Positions 10,964 through 15,886 of a stretch of DNA of 15,886 bases are shown here, one piece after another. Position 1 is the first letter of the stretch, and every line of letters starts with the position of its first letter. Under the pieces are notes generated by a model. That model worked only from the letters and a program-made list of their open reading frames with translations. It was not told the origin of the DNA and did not search any database. The DNA is taken from positions 1 through 15,886 of the forward strand of contig JAGWBY010000102.1 in NCBI GenBank assembly GCA_021295675.1. Direction: 5' to 3'. This stretch comes from Candidatus Latescibacterota bacterium (GTDB lineage Bacteria > Latescibacterota > UBA2968 > UBA8231). The translations under genes were made by a program, and so were the position numbers.

Positions 10964-13954
10964 ATGAAGTCTTTGATCGGCAGTCTCAGCGGATTGATGT
11001 TGAGCGTCTGCGTCTGCACCGCGAGCGAAACCGAGCAACACTACTCGCCCCAAGAGCTAAAAGCGGCAAAAGAAAAACTGCGCGAGCACAATCGGCTGTG
11101 GACATTCGAGACCGGAGCCATCCTCGGCCGTGAATGGACGAGCCGCGCGCCGGAGGACGCCGAACTGCGGGCACTTTACGCGCGTCAGCTACACGGGCAG
11201 TTGGACGGGCACCGAGAAATCCAAGAGCAAGCCGACGCGATCTTGGAACGGGAGCCGGACAACCCGTGGGGACTCTACGCGCAAGCACTCGCGTTTCTGG
11301 GGGGAGACTGGCAGTATTCCGAGGGGGCGGCCGAGTCCAGCCTACGCGCCTGGATGCGGCAGCCCCAGCCGGAGTTCGCCGCTACGCACCTTCTGTCGCT
11401 TCGGTTCAGAAACCCGGAAGCGGGGATGGCATTCCGGGACTCAGTGGATGCGGCGACGCTCCAGCATCCCGAGGTCCTCCATGCCCGTGCGGAACTCGAG
11501 TACTGGGCACATTACGCACTGGAGAACCCCGCCTATGCGGATACGAGCCTCGCTACCTTGGCCACACTCCGAGCGCGTTGGCCCGACCACGTCAGCGGCT
11601 ACTTTAGCGCCGCGCAACAGCTACACCGGTCCAACAAGCCGCAGGAGGCGCTCCCGCTGATCGAAGAGGCCATCCGCCTCTCGCCGGGCTCTGCGCATGT
11701 GCGCTATTTGCATTGGCAGATTCTCAACGAGACGGATCAACTCCCCGCCGACGAGCAACGCGCTGCTATCGAGGCTAGCATCACCGCGTATCGGCAGGCC
11801 GTGCCGGAAACCGCACGCGGCCTAGCCCTGCTCACCACGGCTTATAGGAACGTACTTGGGGACGAAGAGCAGGCCGCGGCATTCGAGGCCAAGCTGCTGG
11901 CACTAGCTCCCGCAGGCCGACATGCGTCGCGGCTCCACCAAGAGAAGTTCCAACAGGAATACCAACGATTACAGTCCGAGTTGGAGCGCATCGGCCGCAA
12001 GGACGCGCCGGAGTACCAAACTCAGCTTCGCCTCATCTGCGACGCGGCCTATCGGTTCCTCGAAAAACCCCTCTACGACGATAGCTTCCGCGAGCGGCCG
12101 TACCGAGCGCTCCTTAGTGCCCTAAGCGCCATGAACCCGGTTCCAGCCGAGGAACTCGCCGAGGCGGTGCGCGGCTTGATCCAGTACGAGGAGCAGCTCA
12201 ACCCGTACCTAACGTGCAGCGCCCTTATCTTGATGGCCGACCACACGCCATACGCCGAGGAGGCGGCAGAAATCGCTCGGGGCCTCATACAAGCCGTACT
12301 CGATAAAGCCGAAGAGGAAGCGTGGGAGGAGCGGCCGGACTACTACTTGGGCTTCGTCCACGACGCCCTTGGGTGGGCTCTCTACAAAGCGGGTCGCGTC
12401 GAGGAAGGCCGCAACGAGATCGAGCAGGCACTGGAGTTCTGGGAGAGAAACACCCGTGCTCACTATCACTTAGGCCAGATATTCGAGCACATGGCGACCG
12501 AGGCCGAGGCAGCCGACACTTGGCTCGACAAGGCGGCGGACGCTTACATCGCCGGCCTCGAAGTCCGAAGCTGGGAACCCAACCCCTGCCAAGCGGCTCT
12601 AGCTGCGCTGTACGAGCGCCGACACGGCTCGCGCGAAGGGTTCGATAAGTATCTCGCCACGGAGCGTGGCGAGGACGCTCCCAGTCAAATCCGCCTAACG
12701 CCCAAGATCGATCTCCACCTCGAACCAACGCCGATCGAAGGGCTTCCCGACCGCACGCTCAATCTCCCACCCGGCTTTAAGGTCAAACTCTTCTCCGACC
12801 AAGTAGATAAAGCACGCTTTATGGCTTGGGACCACCAAGGCGTCCTACACGTGGCGAATATGAAGCCTCGGAGGGGCAATACATGGAGCCCAGCCGCCGG
12901 CCGCCAAAGCACGGTGTTGGCCTTGCCCGACAAAGACGGCGACGGCCGCGCCGACACCGTGTACAAGGCCGCCGATGACCTGCGTTGGCCCCACAGCATC
13001 GCCTTCTACCAAGGAGCACTCTTCGTCGCCGACGACGATGCGATCTACCGCCTCGAAGACCGAGACGCGGACGGCTTTTACGAGGAGCGCACCGTCTTCG
13101 CTGAAGTACCCGGCATTATGGGCCGCGCCTACGAACACGTAACCCACACGCTGGTTTTCGACGAGTCCAACGACAAGCTCTACTTCCACGTTGGTGCGGG
13201 TTGCGACATCTGCCGCGAAGACGACCCGGAACGGTCCGCGATCATACAGATGAACACCGACGGCACGGGTCGGCGGATTTATGCCTCTGGCCTGCGCAAT
13301 GCCATCGGCCTCACCTTGCACCCGATCACCGGCGAGCTGTGGGGTGCCAACACTGGGCACGACCGCGAGGGCCGGGACTTGCCGCCGGAGTGGATCACGC
13401 CCCTCCGCGATGGCGGCTTCTATGGCTGGCCGTTGGCTTATGCCGACCGGGTCTGGACCGATTTCTCCATTCGCACCTATCGAAGGTCAATCTTTCCACT
13501 AACTCGCGCCGATTCGCTGTTGGTCGCCAACATGGAGCCTCCAGCCGTCCTCGTTCCCGCTCATTTGGCGCTCATGGCATTGCATTTCTACACGCACGAC
13601 CAGTTTCCTTCCCAGTACAAACACGCCGCGTTTGTCGCCTGCCGCGCGGGTGCCTTGGGCAATGATCCCGGCTACAAGGTCATGGTGCTCTTTGCCGAGC
13701 CGGATGGATCCAACGCCCGCGTCGCCGACTTTTTAACCGGTTTCCGGCTCGACTCCGACGAGGATACTGACCGGGGTCTGCTCTCCGGTTTTTTCTCTTT
13801 TTTCAATTCTGGTAACGTATGGGGTAAGCCGGTTGGGCTGATTACCGACGAGGCCGGACACCTCTATTTGACCAGCGACGAAATCACCCAAGCCATCTTC
13901 CGCATTGAGGCCAGCCCCAAAATCCTAAACCCTGAACGGGCACCTAGGTATTAG
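10964..13954 (+). CDS. Exported TPR protein fused to a glucose/sorbosone dehydrogenase-type beta-propeller
   Basis: ATG 10964 is chosen because it opens a signal peptide (MKSLIGSLSGLMLSVCVC..., cleavage near TASE) after AAAGG at 10948-10952; an in-frame ATG at 10820 would bury it behind 48 residues. The product is 996 residues. Residues about 45-590 are alpha-helical with TPR-like units (HRSNKPQEALPLIEEAIRL; DALGWALYKAGRVEEGRNEI split by eye). From about 600 (LNLPPGFKVKLFSD) comes a six-bladed propeller of the aldose/L-sorbosone dehydrogenase type. Features: DKDGDGRADTV, WPHSIAF with His677, GAGCDICRE with Cys747 and Cys750 (the family's CxxC), SGLRNAIGL, HPITGELWGANTGHD and DGGFYGWP. Family knowledge: such enzymes use PQQ to oxidise sugars in the periplasm; cofactor and substrate here are inferred only. 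No CxxCH haem site is seen. The TPR part suggests docking to other exported proteins. Confidence 0.88.
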   Translation: MKSLIGSLSGLMLSVCVCTASETEQHYSPQELKAAKEKLREHNRLWTFETGAILGREWTSRAPEDAELRALYARQLHGQLDGHREIQEQADAILEREPDNPWGLYAQALAFLGGDWQYSEGAAESSLRAWMRQPQPEFAATHLLSLRFRNPEAGMAFRDSVDAATLQHPEVLHARAELEYWAHYALENPAYADTSLATLATLRARWPDHVSGYFSAAQQLHRSNKPQEALPLIEEAIRLSPGSAHVRYLHWQILNETDQLPADEQRAAIEASITAYRQAVPETARGLALLTTAYRNVLGDEEQAAAFEAKLLALAPAGRHASRLHQEKFQQEYQRLQSELERIGRKDAPEYQTQLRLICDAAYRFLEKPLYDDSFRERPYRALLSALSAMNPVPAEELAEAVRGLIQYEEQLNPYLTCSALILMADHTPYAEEAAEIARGLIQAVLDKAEEEAWEERPDYYLGFVHDALGWALYKAGRVEEGRNEIEQALEFWERNTRAHYHLGQIFEHMATEAEAADTWLDKAADAYIAGLEVRSWEPNPCQAALAALYERRHGSREGFDKYLATERGEDAPSQIRLTPKIDLHLEPTPIEGLPDRTLNLPPGFKVKLFSDQVDKARFMAWDHQGVLHVANMKPRRGNTWSPAAGRQSTVLALPDKDGDGRADTVYKAADDLRWPHSIAFYQGALFVADDDAIYRLEDRDADGFYEERTVFAEVPGIMGRAYEHVTHTLVFDESNDKLYFHVGAGCDICREDDPERSAIIQMNTDGTGRRIYASGLRNAIGLTLHPITGELWGANTGHDREGRDLPPEWITPLRDGGFYGWPLAYADRVWTDFSIRTYRRSIFPLTRADSLLVANMEPPAVLVPAHLALMALHFYTHDQFPSQYKHAAFVACRAGALGNDPGYKVMVLFAEPDGSNARVADFLTGFRLDSDEDTDRGLLSGFFSFFNSGNVWGKPVGLITDEAGHLYLTSDEITQAIFRIEASPKILNPERAPRY

Positions 13955-14047
13955 ATGCTTCGACTCCGCTTCGCTCCGCTCAGCATGACCGCCGCCGGCG
14001 CATTGATTGCTCGTCATGCTGAGCGAAGCGAAGCATCCCATACCCAA
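13954..14047. repeat. Inverted pair of GTCATGCTGAGCG-family repeats
   Basis: Left arm 13954-13989 (GATGCTTCGACTCCGCTTCG...GCATGAC) is the reverse complement of the family with a 9-10 bp insertion. Right arm 14013-14047 is in direct orientation and matches copy 1 at 804-839. The RNA could form a long hairpin (GCTCAGCATGAC / GTCATGCTGAGC plus the distal GATGCTTCG / CGAAGCATC) with a loop of about 23 nt. There is no T-run, so mRNA end protection or processing is more likely than termination. Confidence 0.7.
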
Positions 14048-14061
14048 GTGCCAAGAATTAA

Positions 14062-15303
14062 GTGAAAAGTCTGCTGCTCATCGCCCTGTGCTGTGTGTCG
14101 CTGCACTCCTGCGGCAAAAGCCTCGTTGACTCGAACGTTCAGTCTCTGTCTGGGGCAAGTCCCCAAATAATGGTCCACTACATGCCCTGGTATGCGTCTA
14201 AACCGATCAGCGGCGAATGGGGCTGGCACTGGACCATGAATCACTTCGATCCCGACACCATCGCCGACGATGGACGCCGCGAAATAGCCTCTCATTACTA
14301 CCCATTGATCGGGCCGTACGATTCAAACGATCCACACGCCTTGGAATGTCACGTCCTGCTTATGAAATTCGCGGGCATCGACGGCGCTATCATCGACTGG
14401 TATGGCATCAAAGATCACCGCGATTACGCCGCGATCCACCGCAACACCAAGCACCTAATCGCGTACATCAAAAAGGCCGGATTGAGCTTTGCAATATGTT
14501 ACGAAGACCAAACGATAAAACACCTCGTCAACGATGGAGTTCTCCGCGAAAGCGAAGCCCTCAGCCACGGCCAAGAAGTCTTGCGCTGGATGCAAGACCA
14601 CTGGTTTGTCGCCGACGAATACGCCAAGATCGCGGGCCGGCCCCTGCTCCTCGTATTCGGGCCGCAGTACTTCAAAGGAGCGGCGTGGAAGGAGCTGTTT
14701 TCGGGCTTGTCGCAACCTCCGTACTTCTACACTCTGAATACACTACAGGAAGGGGCCGACGGGGTATTCGGGTGGCCTCCAGTACACGGCGACCGCGTCG
14801 TCCCTCCCGCCGCTTGGCGCGCCTACCTAAGCCAGCTCTACGAGCAGGGCGGCGTCGGCACGGCATTTCCCAAGTTCCACGACATCTACGAGGAAGCCAA
14901 TGTGCGCGAAAGCTACGGCTACCTCGACGACCAAGAGGGAACGGTTTTTAGGGAAACGTTAGAACTCGCCGGACAGAGCGCGTCGCTGATCCAGATCGTC
15001 ACTTGGAACGATTACGGCGAGGGCACCATAATCGAGCCGACGGTAGAGTTCGGCTATCGCTATCTCGAAGCGCTGCAGAACTACCGCAAAAAGCACGCCG
15101 GCAAAATCTTTCCGTACAGTCCAGAAGACCTGCGGCTACCCATCGCCCTTTACCAGCTTCGCCAGCAAGCAGCGGCGGACGAGCGGGCGGCCACACATCT
15201 CGACAGTGCAGCGGCATTTCTGTTCGCGTCGGAGAACGAGGCCGCGAGAAAAATACTGTCCGGGACGCTATTGACTAGCGAGAACAGAGAAGATACCCTT
15301 TGA
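14062..15303 (+). CDS. GH99/GH71-like glycoside hydrolase, probable lipoprotein
   Basis: A GTG start at 14062 is chosen because it opens a lipoprotein-type signal (MKSLLLIALCCVSLHSCGKS; Cys17 as lipidation site, His at -2 is unusual). The product is 413 residues. Motifs: HYMPWY at 39-44, EWGWHW at 52-57, YYPLIGPYDS, IDGAIIDWYG with Asp112, and TWNDYGEGTIIEP at 314-326. Family knowledge: GH99 (endo-alpha-mannosidase/mannanase) has WNEWHEGT with two catalytic Glu; here the first is Asp317 and the second Glu320 is kept, a pattern close to WNDYGES of GH71 alpha-1,3-glucanases. It is therefore a TIM-barrel hydrolase of this clan with uncertain substrate. No good ribosome binding site is seen. It lies 25 nt upstream of the PhyH gene, likely one operon. 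Confidence 0.82.
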   Translation: MKSLLLIALCCVSLHSCGKSLVDSNVQSLSGASPQIMVHYMPWYASKPISGEWGWHWTMNHFDPDTIADDGRREIASHYYPLIGPYDSNDPHALECHVLLMKFAGIDGAIIDWYGIKDHRDYAAIHRNTKHLIAYIKKAGLSFAICYEDQTIKHLVNDGVLRESEALSHGQEVLRWMQDHWFVADEYAKIAGRPLLLVFGPQYFKGAAWKELFSGLSQPPYFYTLNTLQEGADGVFGWPPVHGDRVVPPAAWRAYLSQLYEQGGVGTAFPKFHDIYEEANVRESYGYLDDQEGTVFRETLELAGQSASLIQIVTWNDYGEGTIIEPTVEFGYRYLEALQNYRKKHAGKIFPYSPEDLRLPIALYQLRQQAAADERAATHLDSAAAFLFASENEAARKILSGTLLTSENREDTL

Positions 15304-15328
15304 CGACCCTTTCAACCCGGAGCATATC

Positions 15329-15886
15329 ATGGGCCTAACCACTGCCGAACGCCAGCAATTCCACGACCTCGGCTACGTAGTCAAAGAAGACATCTACTCG
15401 CAAGCGACGGCCTCACCGCGGTCATTGATCAGACGTGTGCCACTCTGCAAGAAGAAGGGCTACTCGGCGCGGAGACCTTTGCCGCCGAACCCTTTGAAAC
15501 CCGGCTCGGCGCTCTTTTCAAAGCCGATGTCGAAGTCGGCGAGCGCGTGACCCGAACGATCATGGGGCACGGCGGCGGCGGTTTCAAGGAACAGGCCATG
15601 CTCGACTTTTTGCGCCACCCGCCGCTCGTCTCCTCCATAGAAAGTCTCGTCGGCCCCGACATCATTGGCTCATCCGTGTACCGCGTACGCCCCAAGGCTC
15701 CCGGCTACTCGCGCGGGGCCGTGCCTTGGCACCAAGACTCGGGCTACTTCATGCCCCACTGCGACGGAAGTCTGATCGTGACCTGCTGGATTCCCCTCGT
15801 CGATGCCACCATTGAAAACGGCTGCCTGTACGTCCTCCCCAAGTCGCACCGCAGGGGCGTCTATCGCCACTACACCGGCGGGCAAG
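15329..15886 (+). pseudogene. Phytanoyl-CoA dioxygenase (PhyH) family protein, one-base frameshift, 3' truncated by window edge
   Basis: ATG 15329 has CCGGAG 7 nt upstream and encodes MGLTTAERQQFHDLGYVVKE..., a typical PhyH start. After DIYSQ (about 15402) the family sequence continues one frame back: SDGLTAVIDQTCATLQEEG, then MGHGGGGFKEQAMLDFLRHP, VPWHQDSGYF and WIPLVDATIENGCLYVLPKSH, open to the window end. WHQD supplies the iron-binding His (codon 15730) and Asp (15736). Adding one A to the AA at 15402-15403 gives IYSQSDGLTAV, so a single-base deletion or a homopolymer read error explains it. If uncorrected, translation ends at 15550. Family knowledge: Fe(II)/2-oxoglutarate oxygenases acting on varied small molecules; substrate unknown. 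Confidence 0.82.

Noticed and set aside
13955..14061. Rho-independent terminator at the inverted repeats
   Set aside because: The long hairpin has no T run after it.
1..15886. tRNA or rRNA genes, insertion sequences with transposases, phage genes
   Set aside because: None could be recognised on either strand.

Overview
The window looks like a piece of an uncultured, environmental Gram-negative-type genome: about 58% GC by eye, nearly all genes on the + strand, long secreted proteins, and a GTCATGCTGAGCG-type interspersed repeat. The gene set (sigma-54 activator, TlpA-like thioredoxins, a TPR protein fused to a sorbosone/aldose dehydrogenase-type propeller, a GH99/GH71-like lipoprotein, a PhyH dioxygenase) would fit lineages such as Latescibacterota, Poribacteria or a PVC-group bacterium. 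That placement is inference and weak; no rRNA, tRNA or ribosomal marker is present.

Layout. 2-760 is the C-terminal part of a sigma-54 enhancer-binding protein (EBP), cut by the window edge, ending in a Fis-type helix-turn-helix. 761-1086 holds an interspersed repeat, a cluster of helically phased TCGTTCA sites that looks like an upstream activator sequence, and a rho-independent terminator. A -24/-12 (sigma-54) promoter follows at 1087-1102.

1225-9027 is the core: three tandem copies of a two-gene cassette, A1-B1-A2-B2-A3-B3, with 22 nt between A and B every time. Both proteins are exported, share a novel N-terminal region and end in a thioredoxin/TlpA-like domain. B keeps a CxxC active site in all three copies. 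A has Ser in place of both cysteines (SPES) and carries an expanded PEAFASLD repeat. A1 and A2 share one identical 16-nt frameshifting deletion inside a 139-bp identical tract; A3 is intact. Just after the array, at 9082-9258, is a free-standing 58-residue copy of the EBP's DNA-binding domain, so the array is bracketed by two copies of the same HTH.

9248-9593 (minus strand) is a decayed FitA/VapC-type toxin-antitoxin pair: antitoxin intact, PIN toxin truncated. A second, almost perfect sigma-54 promoter (9830-9846), with a 21-bp tandem repeat about 150-190 bp upstream, precedes an unknown gene (9896-10665) whose signal-peptide start and body lie in different frames. An attenuator-like set of mutually exclusive hairpins (10721-10819) separates it from a 996-residue TPR plus glucose/sorbosone-dehydrogenase-type protein (10964-13954). 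An inverted pair of interspersed repeats follows, then a GH99/GH71-like lipoprotein (14062-15303), then a PhyH-family dioxygenase (from 15329, running off the end, frameshifted by one base near 15402).

How it may work together (inference): the EBP binds the phased sites and drives the A/B array from the sigma-54 promoter, producing exported redox-active (B) and redox-dead (A) thioredoxin-fold partners. The mini-HTH could compete for the same sites and damp the circuit. The downstream genes look like sugar/polysaccharide and small-molecule oxidation functions; nothing ties them to the array except the second sigma-54 promoter.
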